This document shows, one piece after another, positions 17,596 through 27,809 of a stretch of DNA of 64,000 bases. Numbering within the stretch: position 1 is the stretch's first letter; each line of letters starts with the position of its first letter. Made by a program: the position numbers and the translations under genes. The notes beneath the pieces are model-generated. The model was not told the origin of the DNA and searched no databases. It was given only the letters and a program-made list of their open reading frames with translations. Origin of the DNA: Roseateles_B sp041906185 (GTDB taxonomy: Bacteria; Pseudomonadota; Gammaproteobacteria; Burkholderiales; Burkholderiaceae_C); the NCBI GenBank assembly GCA_041906185.1, contig JAYRJQ010000004.1:124001-188000 (forward strand). The letters are read 5' to 3'.

Positions 17596-17734
17596 TTTCC
17601 GTGAATGGCGGCTTTCGGGTCCTGAATTCGATGCAGCGAACGAGCGCTCCCGCCATCAAGCCGTCCTCCCGCCATCGCCCCCTCGCACCGGGTGCTCAGC
17701 GCCCCCAAGACGCCAGCCGCTCCCAAAAACAAAG

Positions 17735-17850
17735 AAGCCCACCGGTGCAACCCGGTGGGCTTCGCCCCCAGCGAATACCGCTGATCCGGCTTTGCCGGGC
17801 AGTCGGTATTGCCCCCTCGAGGGGGCGGCCGTCAGGCCGTAGGGGGGGAT
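17735..17850. repeat. composite intergenic hairpin repeat with terminator
   Basis: Three nested inverted repeats follow one another: AAGCCCACCGG/CCGGTGGGCTT (17735-17762, with AAAAACAAAG on its left, so a good minus-strand terminator for the barstar unit); AATACCG ... CGGTATT (17774-17810) enclosing CCGGC-TTT-GCCGG; and the palindrome GCCCCCTCGAGGGGGC (17811-17826) followed by GGCC-GTCA-GGCC. Elements centred on CCCCCTCGAGGGGG are, to my knowledge, dispersed between genes in Comamonadaceae-type genomes. The 423-base gap 17596-18018 holds this and no gene I can support. Confidence 0.6.
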
Positions 17851-18018
17851 CTCATGCTGCGCTGAGCCACATGGCCGTATCGAACGCGCTGCTCATCATT
17901 GGCATGTTCATGCCGAAATTGGCATTGGCAGCAGCCTTGCTGCTCTTCGTTGCAGGTTTCTCAGCAACCGGGGCCACCTCAGCAGCCCGCTCCCATGACC
18001 CGTTTTCTTGGGAGCGGG

Positions 18019-18414
18019 CTACTGAAAAGAATAGAAACACCGGAAAGGTATCTTGCGGTCGCCCCAGTAGTCGGCGGCGTCACGGAAGACATCCAGCAGC
18101 TGCTCGCGCGATTCACGGTCGAAGCGCAGGTTGTCCGGCAGCTGCTCCAGCACCACGACGAAGCCCGGCTGAGCGCCCGACTTGTGGACCAGGTCGGTCA
18201 TGCAGTCATACAGCGCGTCGAGGTTCTTGCCGAAATGGGCGGGGAAGAGGAATGACTGTGCAATCCCTTCCAGCACCTCCTGCTTGGACTCCGCCTCGGT
18301 CAGGTTGGCATAGAGGAAATGCTGGCCGGCCGCCTGGGCCGCCTGCATCAAGTCCTCTACGCGGTAGGCCCGTATGGCCTGCACGATATTGGGACGGACG
18401 GTCTGCAAAAGCAT
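18019..18414 (-). CDS. barstar-family ribonuclease inhibitor
   Basis: A 131-residue cytoplasmic protein of the barstar family. The core motif HFGKNLDALYDCMTDL matches the barstar helix 2 region that plugs the barnase active site, and PGFVVVLEQLPDNL with a C-terminal RDAADYWGD stretch is also typical. It should neutralise the secreted-type ribonuclease encoded 46 bases upstream on the same strand before that enzyme leaves the cell. ATG 18414 is preferred because AGGAGG at 18424-18429 is nine bases away; GTG 18420 would be only three bases from it. A strong minus-strand terminator lies at 17735-17762. Confidence 0.88.
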   Translation of the reverse strand: MLLQTVRPNIVQAIRAYRVEDLMQAAQAAGQHFLYANLTEAESKQEVLEGIAQSFLFPAHFGKNLDALYDCMTDLVHKSGAQPGFVVVLEQLPDNLRFDRESREQLLDVFRDAADYWGDRKIPFRCFYSFQ

Positions 18415-18460
18415 GGTCACGTTCCTCCTAGAATGGTCACAGAACTGGGTGCGCCGCTGC

Positions 18461-18916
18461 TCATTTCACGATCTTGCGAAAGCTCGCGTAATGATCCTCG
18501 GTGTAATAGCAAACCTCGGGATTGCTGGGGGGCTGGCCGCCACACACGATCCGCCGGGCGCCCCGGTTGCGAGCCCCGGGCGTCTTGACGGTGTATTCGT
18601 GGTAGAAGCCGCGAGCCTTCTTCGGCAGCTGCCTCTCGCGATTGCCGAACACCACGCCGTCTTTCGCGTAGGGGAAAGGTCCCCCGGAAAGAATCAGCTG
18701 ATGGGTCTGCTGGGCTTCGCGCGGCAAGGCCGACAAGGCCACCGTGCTGCTGGCTGCGTCAGTCGAGGCGGCGCCTGCGCTGGCGTTCCCCTTGGCGAGC
18801 GCTGCGGGCGCCGACACAAGGAGGGCCGCCGCGACAGCGGCGTGGGCGGCTGTCGCGAGGGCCTTGGCCCACGGACGCCACGGACGCTGAGCCCCTGACC
18901 GATCGAGCAAAAACAC
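18461..18916 (-). CDS. exported barnase-type (N1/T1 family) ribonuclease
   Basis: About 151 residues: a hydrophobic signal region (ATAAHAAVAAALLVSAPAALA), a short Ala/Ser linker, then a microbial ribonuclease domain with VVFGNRERQLP, the catalytic Glu in FYHEYTVKTP, the Arg cluster GARNRGARRIVCGG, and the catalytic His in YYTEDHYASFRKI (compare barnase TTDHYQTF). The enzyme cuts RNA by transphosphorylation and is probably exported; Cys pairs (IVCGG and EVCYY) suggest a disulfide. The start is unsure: GTG 18916 gives a usual signal peptide, while the frame stays open to 19027 with an unlikely longer head. Followed by its inhibitor gene. The gap 18917-19245 holds an inverted repeat and no gene. 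Confidence 0.82.
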   Translation of the reverse strand: MFLLDRSGAQRPWRPWAKALATAAHAAVAAALLVSAPAALAKGNASAGAASTDAASSTVALSALPREAQQTHQLILSGGPFPYAKDGVVFGNRERQLPKKARGFYHEYTVKTPGARNRGARRIVCGGQPPSNPEVCYYTEDHYASFRKIVK

Positions 18917-19123
18917 GGGTTTACCCTGAATCCTGAAGGCAAGATGGTACCGAAGCCCCCCGGAAATCTCAAGCCGAGGGTTTTGCCGATGCCTAGAAAT
19001 GCGGCAATGTGAGTGTGCGCCCACCATGCTTATGGAGGGCTTAAATACACACTTTCCGCTCAGGATTCGCGCTCAGTGAGCCGTCACAAACTTTTGTTAA
19101 GAGTCGTCACCTCAAGCGGCGGA

Positions 19124-19142
19124 TTGCACAAATATGGTGCAA
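19124..19142. promoter_or_regulatory. inverted repeat, possible operator upstream of the ribonuclease gene
   Basis: TTGCAC (19124-19129) and GTGCAA (19137-19142) form a perfect six-base inverted repeat with a seven-base AT-rich centre, in a locally AT-rich stretch of the 330-base gap between the ribonuclease gene and maeB. It has the form of a dimeric regulator site. On the minus strand TATTTA near 19038 could be a -10 box for the ribonuclease gene. Confidence 0.3.
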
Positions 19143-19245
19143 ACCGGGCCCCTGACGACCGCCGGATTACTGCATTGCAGCAAGCTAGACGCCGTTCGCA
19201 GGGCGGCCCCGGCCCTCCCGGACCGGGGCGCAGCGGGCCTGGACT

Positions 19246-21543
<2,298 letters not shown>

Positions 21544-21806
21544 GGACAGATCTCGTCGTTCTGGGCCGGAGCCGACGCCTGGCACGGGGCCGGACGCCTG
21601 CCCGGACAAGCCGGGGTGGGCGGCGATTGTAGGAGCCGGGTCCTGACGGGGGCTGACGCCATCATGCCGAATCGGCATGTGGTCCAGCCCATGCCGGGAA
21701 GGCGGCCGCGGGTCTCAAACCCTAGTGTGAACCCGAATGCGCCGGCCGGGGTACGCGAAACTGCGCATCTGATTTGCGCCGCCTGCAGCAATACTGGGCC
21801 GACCTC

Positions 21807-23918
21807 ATGAGTGATTCCCGCCCCGACAGCGCGAGCCCGGACCCGTTTCCCGCCTCCCGCCCCGATGCCCCGCCAGCGCCCGTGCCGGCGCCGCTGCCCG
21901 CCCGCCGGGGGCGCCGCTGGCTGCTGTGGGTCGCCCTCGTGTCGCTGCTGCTGGTGGCACAGAGCCTGTTGCTGGCGCTGACGCTCAGCTACGAGACCCA
22001 GCGGGCGCAGGACCAGGTCGATGCCCTGGCGCTGGAGCTCGTCGGCCGTCTGCAGCAGCTGGGATCGCGCCAGATGCAGGACGTGCAGGCGCTCATGTGG
22101 GAGGACGGCGCGATCAACTGGCAGGCCGAGGCAGCCCGCCTGCTGCGCGCCTCGCGCCCCCTGCTGCGGCTGGAATGGCGGGACGCCGCACGGCAGGTGC
22201 AGCGGGCCGTCGACTCGCCCTTCGGCGGGCCGATCTTCGCGCGACTGGGCCGCACCGAGCTGCAGCTGGAGTCCGAGCTGGCCTGCACGGCCGCCGTGCG
22301 CCAGGGCTCGCCGCAGTTCTCCCGCAGCTACTTCGTGCCCCTGAGCGGCGGGGACGGCCTGGAGGTGATCGACCTGTGCCTGCCGCGCCTGCAGGCGGGG
22401 CGCACGGAGGGCTATCTCGTCGCCACGATCGGCCTGCGGCCCTGGCTGGACGAGGCCTCCACCCCCGAGCAGGCGCGCCGGCACGAGTTCAGCTTCGTCG
22501 AGGGCGACGGCACGCGGCTCGCCCGCGCGGGCCTGGTGCGAGGCGCCGGCCACTACCGCGCCGAGCGCGTGCTGGACCTCCCCGGCGTGACGCTGCAGCT
22601 GCGTGTGGACAGCGCCGCGGGCAGCCCGAAGCTGATCCCCAACCTGATGACCTCGCTGGTGCTGGGCCTCTCGCTCGCGCTCTTCGCGGTGGTGGTGCTG
22701 CTGGCGCGCGACGTGCGGCGGCGCGCCTTTGCCGAGCGCGCGCTGGCCGAGGCGCTGGCGCTGCGCAAGGCGATGGAGAACTCGCTGATCACCGGCCTGC
22801 GCGCCCGCGACATGGACGGCCGCGTGAGCTACGTGAACCCGGCCTTCTGCCAGATGGTGGGCTTCAGCGCCGAGGAGATCCTGGCCACCGGCGGCGAGAG
22901 CGAGCAGAGTGCGCCGCCCTACTGGCCGCCCGAGTTCGTCGAGGAATACCGGCGCCGCCACCGCGAGCGCAGCGCCCGCTGGCAGGCGGACGAGCCCGCC
23001 GCGGGCGGCCAGGATCCGCGCCAGGGCTTCGAGACGGTCTTCATGCGGCGCACGGGCGAGCGCTTCCCGGTGATGATCTTCGAGGCCCCGCTCCTGGATG
23101 CCCAGGGCCAACAGACGGGCTGGATGAGCGCGGCGCTGGACATCAGCGAGCAGCGCCGCATCGAGGAGCTCTCACGGCAGCAGCAGGAGCGCCTGCAGGC
23201 CACGGCGCGCCTGGCGACGGTGGGCGAGATGGCCTCGCTGCTGAGCCACGAGCTGAACCAGCCGCTGTCGGCCATCGCCAGCTACGCGACCGCCTCGCTC
23301 AACCTGCTGCGCCTCGAGGCCCAGGACCCGCAGACGCCCGACATGGTGCGCCAGGCCGTCACCCGCATCGCCGAGCAGGCCGAGCGCGCCGGCCGTGTGA
23401 TCAAGAGCGTGCATGACTTCGTGCGGCGCCGCGAGCAGGCGCGCGAGCGCATCGCCTTCCCGCAGCTGTTCGAGGCGGTGCTGCCGCTGATCCGGCTGCA
23501 GGCGCGCAAGAGCGGCACGCGCATCGACGTGAGCGTGCCGGACGGGCTGCCGGATCTGCGCTGCGACCGCACGATGGTCGAGCAGGTGCTGCTGAACCTC
23601 AGCCGCAACGGCATCCAGGCGATGGAGGCGCACACGGCGCTGGGCGAGCGCGTGCTGACGCTGGGCGCCAGCCAGCAGGGACGCTGGGTCATGATCACCG
23701 TGCAGGACCGCGGACCGGGCATCCCCGAGGGCGTCGCGCGCCAGCTCTTCACGCCCTTCTTCACGACGCGCAGCGAGGGCATGGGCCTCGGCCTGAGCCT
23801 GTGCCGCACGGTGATCGAGCAGCACGGCGGCGCGATGGACTTCGAGAACCTGGGCGAGGAGGGCGCGCGGCGCGGCTGCGTGTTCCGCTTTACCCTGCCC
23901 GTGGACCCCGCGGTGTGA
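21807..23918 (+). CDS. membrane sensor histidine kinase (DctS-like, PAS-containing)
   Basis: A 703-residue sensor. A Pro-rich cytoplasmic head is followed by TM1 (about 40-60), a periplasmic region of about 230 residues, TM2 (about 286-306, LMTSLVLGLSLALFAVVVLLA), a PAS domain (VSYVNPAFCQMVGFSAEEIL), HisKA with phospho-acceptor His481 in LLSHELNQPLSAIASYA, and HATPase_c with N-box NLSRNGIQAM, G1 DRGPGIP and G2 GMGLGLS. The FixL/DctS-type HELNQPL motif and the FixJ-like partner 37 bases downstream match C4-dicarboxylate sensors such as DctS of Rhodobacter. The divergent malic enzyme supports malate or a related acid as signal, by inference. ATG 21807 is used; TTG 21774 is an alternative. Confidence 0.88.
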   Translation: MSDSRPDSASPDPFPASRPDAPPAPVPAPLPARRGRRWLLWVALVSLLLVAQSLLLALTLSYETQRAQDQVDALALELVGRLQQLGSRQMQDVQALMWEDGAINWQAEAARLLRASRPLLRLEWRDAARQVQRAVDSPFGGPIFARLGRTELQLESELACTAAVRQGSPQFSRSYFVPLSGGDGLEVIDLCLPRLQAGRTEGYLVATIGLRPWLDEASTPEQARRHEFSFVEGDGTRLARAGLVRGAGHYRAERVLDLPGVTLQLRVDSAAGSPKLIPNLMTSLVLGLSLALFAVVVLLARDVRRRAFAERALAEALALRKAMENSLITGLRARDMDGRVSYVNPAFCQMVGFSAEEILATGGESEQSAPPYWPPEFVEEYRRRHRERSARWQADEPAAGGQDPRQGFETVFMRRTGERFPVMIFEAPLLDAQGQQTGWMSAALDISEQRRIEELSRQQQERLQATARLATVGEMASLLSHELNQPLSAIASYATASLNLLRLEAQDPQTPDMVRQAVTRIAEQAERAGRVIKSVHDFVRRREQARERIAFPQLFEAVLPLIRLQARKSGTRIDVSVPDGLPDLRCDRTMVEQVLLNLSRNGIQAMEAHTALGERVLTLGASQQGRWVMITVQDRGPGIPEGVARQLFTPFFTTRSEGMGLGLSLCRTVIEQHGGAMDFENLGEEGARRGCVFRFTLPVDPAV

Positions 23919-23955
23919 GCGTCTAACATCCACGTTGCCGATCAGGAGCCTGCCC

Positions 23956-24588
23956 ATGTCCGTCAGCCTGCCCATGGTCTACATCGTCGACGACGAGGAG
24001 GTCGTGCGCGACGCCTTGGGCTGGCTGCTCCGCTCGCGCCGCCAGCTCTTCGAGGGCTTCCCCAGCGCCGAAGCCTTCCTCGAGTTCCTCGACGCCCTGC
24101 CTGACGGCGGCGCGCAGTGGCCGAACTGCCCGAGCTGCGTGCTGCTGGACGTCCGCATGCCCGGCCTGAGCGGCCTGGCGCTGTTCGAGCGGCTGATCGA
24201 GCGAGGCCTGCTGGAGCGCCTGCCCGTGATCTTCCTCACCGGCCATGGCGATGTGCCGAGCGCGGTGGATGCGCTCAAGCGCGGGGCCTACGACTTCGTC
24301 GAGAAGCCCTTCTCCGACAACGCCCTCGTGGACCGCGTACTGCAGGCGCTGGCCCAGAGCGGCGAGGCCATCGCCCGGCGGACGCAGGAGCGCCAGCTCC
24401 AGCAGCGCGTGCAGGAGCTGACGGACCGCGAGCGCGAGGTGATGCAGCTCATCGTGCAGGGGCTGCCCAACAAGCTCATCGCGGACCAGCTCCACATCAG
24501 CGTGCGCACGGTGGAGGTGCACCGGGCGCGGGTCTTCGACAAGATGGAAGTGAAGTCGGCCGTCGAGCTGTCGAACCTGCTGCGCTGA
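23956..24588 (+). CDS. FixJ/NarL-family response regulator (DctR-like)
   Basis: A 210-residue two-domain regulator: receiver domain with acidic pair DDEE near the N-terminus, phospho-acceptor Asp65 in VLLDVRMPG, the Thr in FLTGHGD and Lys in FVEKPFSD; then a linker helix and a LuxR-type HTH (LTDREREVMQLIVQGLPNKL, HISVRTVEVHRARVFDKM). It should be phosphorylated by the kinase encoded just upstream. ATG 23956 has AGGAG at 23943-23947; an upstream TTG is not needed. Likely targets are dicarboxylate uptake genes, none of which is in the window, and perhaps maeB. Confidence 0.92.
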   Translation: MSVSLPMVYIVDDEEVVRDALGWLLRSRRQLFEGFPSAEAFLEFLDALPDGGAQWPNCPSCVLLDVRMPGLSGLALFERLIERGLLERLPVIFLTGHGDVPSAVDALKRGAYDFVEKPFSDNALVDRVLQALAQSGEAIARRTQERQLQQRVQELTDREREVMQLIVQGLPNKLIADQLHISVRTVEVHRARVFDKMEVKSAVELSNLLR

Positions 24589-24618
24589 AGCGGACGCCGG
24601 CGCGGCGACAATCACCGC

Positions 24619-25593
24619 ATGAGTGCAAGCCTGGGTGAATTCGAGCTGATCCGCCGTTTCTTCGATCGCGAGGGCGCGTCCGCGCCCGGTGTCGTCAAGG
24701 GCATCGGCGACGACTGCGCCGTGCTGGCGCCGACGCCGGGCTGGCAGTGGCTGGTGTCGACGGACATGCTGGTCGAGGGCCGGCATTTCCTCTCGACGGT
24801 CGCGCCCGAGCGGCTCGGCCACAAGGCCCTCGCCGTCAACCTCAGTGACCTGGCCGCCTGTGGCGCGACGCCCCGTGCCTTCTTCCTGGCCCTCTCGCTG
24901 CCCCGAGCCGATGCCGGTTTCCTGGAGGGCTTCGCCCGCGGCCTCTTCACGCTGGCCGATGCCCACGGCATTGCCCTGGCCGGCGGGGACACCACGGCGG
25001 GCCCGCTGAACATCTGCATCACCGTGATGGGCGAGGCGCCGCAGGGTCAGGTCTTGCTGCGCAGCGGCGCCCGGCCCGGTGACGAGCTGTGGGTCAGTGG
25101 CACGCTCGGTGATGCACGCCTGGCGCTGGAGGTCTTCCGCGGGACGGTGAGCCTGCCGGGGGACGACTTCGCGCAGGTGCGCCGCGCCATGGAGCTGCCT
25201 CAGCCCCGCGTGGCGCTGGGCCAGGCGCTGCGCGGGATCGCCAGCAGCGCCATCGATGTGTCGGACGGGCTGATGGGCGATCTCGGCCATGTGCTCAAGG
25301 CCTCGGGCGTCGGGGCGACGATCGACGCCGAGGCCCTGCCGCGCAGCGCCGTCCTCGCCGGGCAAGACCTGGCCCTGCAGCACGAATGCCTGCTGGCGGG
25401 TGGCGACGACTACGAGCTGGTCTTCACCGCGGCGCCGCAGCAGCACCAGGCCGTGCTGGACGCCGCCGCGCGCGCGGGCACGCCGGTGCGCCGCGTGGGC
25501 CGCATCCGTGCTGAGCCCGGCCTCGAGGTCCTCGACGCCCAGGGTGCACCGCTGACCCTGCGCTTCGCGTCCTTCGATCATTTCAAGAGCTGA
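24619..25593 (+). CDS. thiL: thiamine-monophosphate kinase
   Basis: A 324-residue ATP-dependent kinase that phosphorylates thiamine monophosphate to the cofactor thiamine diphosphate. Seen: GEFELIRRFF near the start, GIGDDCAVL (metal/nucleotide binding), VSTDMLVEGRHF, KALAVNLSDLAACGA, and DVSDGLMGDLGHV followed by GGDDYELVFTA. All are hallmark ThiL motifs, and the length is normal. It opens a tight operon with pgpA two bases later, an order common in proteobacteria (nusB/ribE genes, often upstream elsewhere, are not here). Confidence 0.97.
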   Translation: MSASLGEFELIRRFFDREGASAPGVVKGIGDDCAVLAPTPGWQWLVSTDMLVEGRHFLSTVAPERLGHKALAVNLSDLAACGATPRAFFLALSLPRADAGFLEGFARGLFTLADAHGIALAGGDTTAGPLNICITVMGEAPQGQVLLRSGARPGDELWVSGTLGDARLALEVFRGTVSLPGDDFAQVRRAMELPQPRVALGQALRGIASSAIDVSDGLMGDLGHVLKASGVGATIDAEALPRSAVLAGQDLALQHECLLAGGDDYELVFTAAPQQHQAVLDAAARAGTPVRRVGRIRAEPGLEVLDAQGAPLTLRFASFDHFKS

Positions 25594-25595
25594 TC

Positions 25596-26246
25596 ATGAG
25601 CCACCCGCAAGACCTGACCCCGGAGCCCGTGGACGACGTCGGCGCCCCGCTGCGCCCGGACGACGTGCACATGGCCGAAGCGCCGGCGGAAGCCCCGGCC
25701 GGCAGTGCCGCGATGCGGCGTTCCGCCCCGCGCCGCCCGAGCGCCGGTTTCATGCTGCGCCACCCCGCCCGCTGGATCGCGCTGGGCTTCGGCAGCGGCC
25801 TGTCGCCCGTGGCACCGGGCACCGTCGGCACGCTGTGGGCCTGGCTCAGCTTCGTGCTGCTGCAGCCCTGGCTGAACGACCTGCAGTGGCTGGCCCTGAT
25901 CGCCGTGGGGACGCTGGTGGGCGTGTGGGCCTGCACGCGCACCGCCCAGCACCTGGGCGTGGCCGACCCTGGCGCCATCGTCTGGGACGAGATCCTCGCC
26001 TTCTGGCTCATCCTGTGCCTCGTGATGCCGGTGGGCTTCGGCGGGCAGCTGCTCGCCTTCGCCCTGTTCCGCTACTTCGACGCCGCCAAGCCCGGCCCCG
26101 TGCGATGGGCGGACGGGCTCTTCAAGTGCCGCCCCGGCGAGCCCATCGGCTGGCGCCAGGGCCTGGGCATTCTTCTGGATGATTTCGTCGCGGCCGGATG
26201 TACGCTCGTGGCATTGGCGCTGTGGCGCTTCACCCTCGGAGGATGA
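25596..26246 (+). CDS. pgpA: phosphatidylglycerophosphatase A
   Basis: A 216-residue inner-membrane phosphatase that makes phosphatidylglycerol from phosphatidylglycerophosphate. An unusually long, Ala/Pro-rich cytoplasmic head (about residues 1-50) precedes the PgpA domain: GFGSGLSPVAPGTVGTLWAW, a membrane segment, DPGAIVWDEILAFWLIL and FRYFDAAKPGPVRWADG with the acidic residues expected for Mg2+ binding, then DDFVAAGC near the end. It overlaps the next frame and is placed between thiL and pncC, the usual order. Confidence 0.95.
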   Translation: MSHPQDLTPEPVDDVGAPLRPDDVHMAEAPAEAPAGSAAMRRSAPRRPSAGFMLRHPARWIALGFGSGLSPVAPGTVGTLWAWLSFVLLQPWLNDLQWLALIAVGTLVGVWACTRTAQHLGVADPGAIVWDEILAFWLILCLVMPVGFGGQLLAFALFRYFDAAKPGPVRWADGLFKCRPGEPIGWRQGLGILLDDFVAAGCTLVALALWRFTLGG

Positions 26247-26251
26247 CCATC

Positions 26252-26752
26252 ATGCTGTGCCCTGACGAACCCGAACTGATCGAACGCATCGCCCTCGCGC
26301 TCATCCAGCGGCGCGAACGCATGGGCACGGCGGAGTCCTGCACCGGCGGCCTCATCGCGGCGGCCTGCACGAGCCTGGCCGGCTCGAGCCAGTGGTTCGA
26401 GCGCAGCGTGGTGAGCTACAGCAACCAGGCCAAGACCGAGATGCTGGGCGTGCCGCCCGGCCTGCTGGAGCTGCATGGCGCCGTCAGCGCCGAGGTGGCG
26501 CAAAGCATGGCCCGCGGGCTCTATGCGCACGCGCCGGTGGAATGGACGCTGGCCGTGACGGGCATCGCCGGCCCGAGCGGCGGCAGCGAGGACAAGCCCG
26601 TCGGCACGGTCTGGCTGGCGCTCTACCACCACGGCAAGCCGGTCAAGGTCTGGCACGAGCTGTTCAAGGGGGACCGCCACGCCGTGCGCGCCGCCACCGT
26701 CCGCGTGGGCCTCACAGCGCTGTGCGAGGCCCTGGAGGACCGGGACAGCTGA
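26252..26752 (+). CDS. pncC: nicotinamide-nucleotide amidase (CinA C-terminal family)
   Basis: A 166-residue single-domain CinA-C protein that deamidates NMN to nicotinate mononucleotide in the pyridine nucleotide cycle. Motifs: GTAESCTGGLIAAACTS with the catalytic Ser/Cys region, VVSYSNQAKTEMLGV, and LAVTGIAGPSGGSEDKPVGTVW. ATG 26252 is preferred over ATG 26243 because GGAGG at 26238-26242 is nine bases upstream of the former and touches the latter. Its stop overlaps the start of the dehydrogenase gene (TGATG), so the two are coupled. Confidence 0.93.
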   Translation: MLCPDEPELIERIALALIQRRERMGTAESCTGGLIAAACTSLAGSSQWFERSVVSYSNQAKTEMLGVPPGLLELHGAVSAEVAQSMARGLYAHAPVEWTLAVTGIAGPSGGSEDKPVGTVWLALYHHGKPVKVWHELFKGDRHAVRAATVRVGLTALCEALEDRDS

Positions 26753-27711
26753 TGGCCCTGCTGCTATGCGGAGGCTGGCGCCTGGACCAGCCCGAGGGAC
26801 GGGCCGAACAGCAGCGCTGGCTGGCGGCCCTGCAGCAGGCGCTGCCGGGCGAGGAGTGGATCCTGCAGTCGCCCGCCGATGACGCGGCCGCCGGGCGCAT
26901 CGACATCGCCGTGGTGGCCAACCCGCCGCCGGGCAGCCTGCAGGGCCTGCCGGCGCTGGGGTTCATCCAGTCGCTGTGGGCCGGCGTCGATCGCCTGCTG
27001 CTCGACGCCACCGTGCCGCGTGAGCCGCCGCTGTGCCGCATGGTCGACCCGGCCATGAACGAGGCCATGGTGCAGACCGCGCTGTGGGCCACGCTGGCCC
27101 TGCACCGGGGCTTCTTCCAGTGCCAGCGCCAGCAGCGCGAGGCGCTGTGGCGGCAGCCGCAGCAGCTGCGCGCCGCGGAATGGCAGGTGCTGGTCCTGGG
27201 GCAGGGCGAGCTGGGCGGGCGCGTCGGCCGCGCGCTGGCCGGCCTGGGCTATGCCGTCGCGGGCTGGAGCCGCCGCCCGCGGGCGGTGGAGGGGCTGCAA
27301 GGCTTGCACGGCGCCGAGGGGCTGGCCCAGGGGCTGGCCCGCGCGGACACGGTCATCAACCTGCTGCCGCTCACCGACGAGACCCGCGGCTTCTTCGATG
27401 CCCGCCGCCTCGCGGCCTTCAAGCCTGGGGCCAGCCTGATCAACCTCGCGCGCGGGGCGCACGTCGACGAGGCGGCGCTGCTGGCGGCGCTCGATCGTGG
27501 GCAGGTGGGGCATGCGGTGCTGGACGTCTTCCAGCAGGAGCCGCTGCCCGCGCCCCATCCCTTCTGGCGGCATGAGCGCGTGACCGTGCTGCCCCACACG
27601 GCGGCCCAGACGGACCCGCGTTCCGCCGCCCAGGTGGTGGCGGCGAATGTGCGGGCGTGGCGCAGCGGTGCGCCGCTACGGCATCGCGTGGAGCGCGGCC
27701 AGGGCTACTGA
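26752..27711 (+). CDS. D-isomer-specific 2-hydroxyacid dehydrogenase (glyoxylate/hydroxypyruvate reductase-like)
   Basis: A 319-residue NAD(P)-dependent dehydrogenase. The nucleotide-binding fold shows VLVLGQGELGGRVGRALAGLG and WSRRPR, where Arg after the second strand favours NADPH. Catalytic residues: Arg in NLARGAHVDE, Glu in DVFQQEPLPAPHPFW, and His in VLPHTAAQT. The layout matches GhrA, which reduces glyoxylate and hydroxypyruvate. It is the last gene of the thiL-pgpA-pncC unit by overlap, which probably reflects shared expression and not a shared pathway. Confidence 0.88.
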   Translation: MALLLCGGWRLDQPEGRAEQQRWLAALQQALPGEEWILQSPADDAAAGRIDIAVVANPPPGSLQGLPALGFIQSLWAGVDRLLLDATVPREPPLCRMVDPAMNEAMVQTALWATLALHRGFFQCQRQQREALWRQPQQLRAAEWQVLVLGQGELGGRVGRALAGLGYAVAGWSRRPRAVEGLQGLHGAEGLAQGLARADTVINLLPLTDETRGFFDARRLAAFKPGASLINLARGAHVDEAALLAALDRGQVGHAVLDVFQQEPLPAPHPFWRHERVTVLPHTAAQTDPRSAAQVVAANVRAWRSGAPLRHRVERGQGY

Positions 27712-27809
27712 GCCCGCCGGCAGGCCGCGGGGGCGTCCCTCATGCAGGGCTTCCCAGCGGCGGGAGGCCTGCGATAGCCTTGCGGCTGTCGTCGGGTTGA
27801 AGGCACACC

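Noticed and set aside
17852..18040. Short minus-strand frame ending MSSAFDTAMWLSAA between barstar and the terminator
   Set aside because: Its only starts are a GTG inside the barstar gene and late ATGs, with no ribosome-binding site. The composition is not clearly protein-like, though it cannot be fully excluded.
16900..19200. attC sites that would prove an integron cassette array
   Set aside because: I looked for RYYYAAC/GTTRRRY pairs around the lower-GC gene and the barnase/barstar genes and found none that pair convincingly by eye. A covariance search would be decisive.
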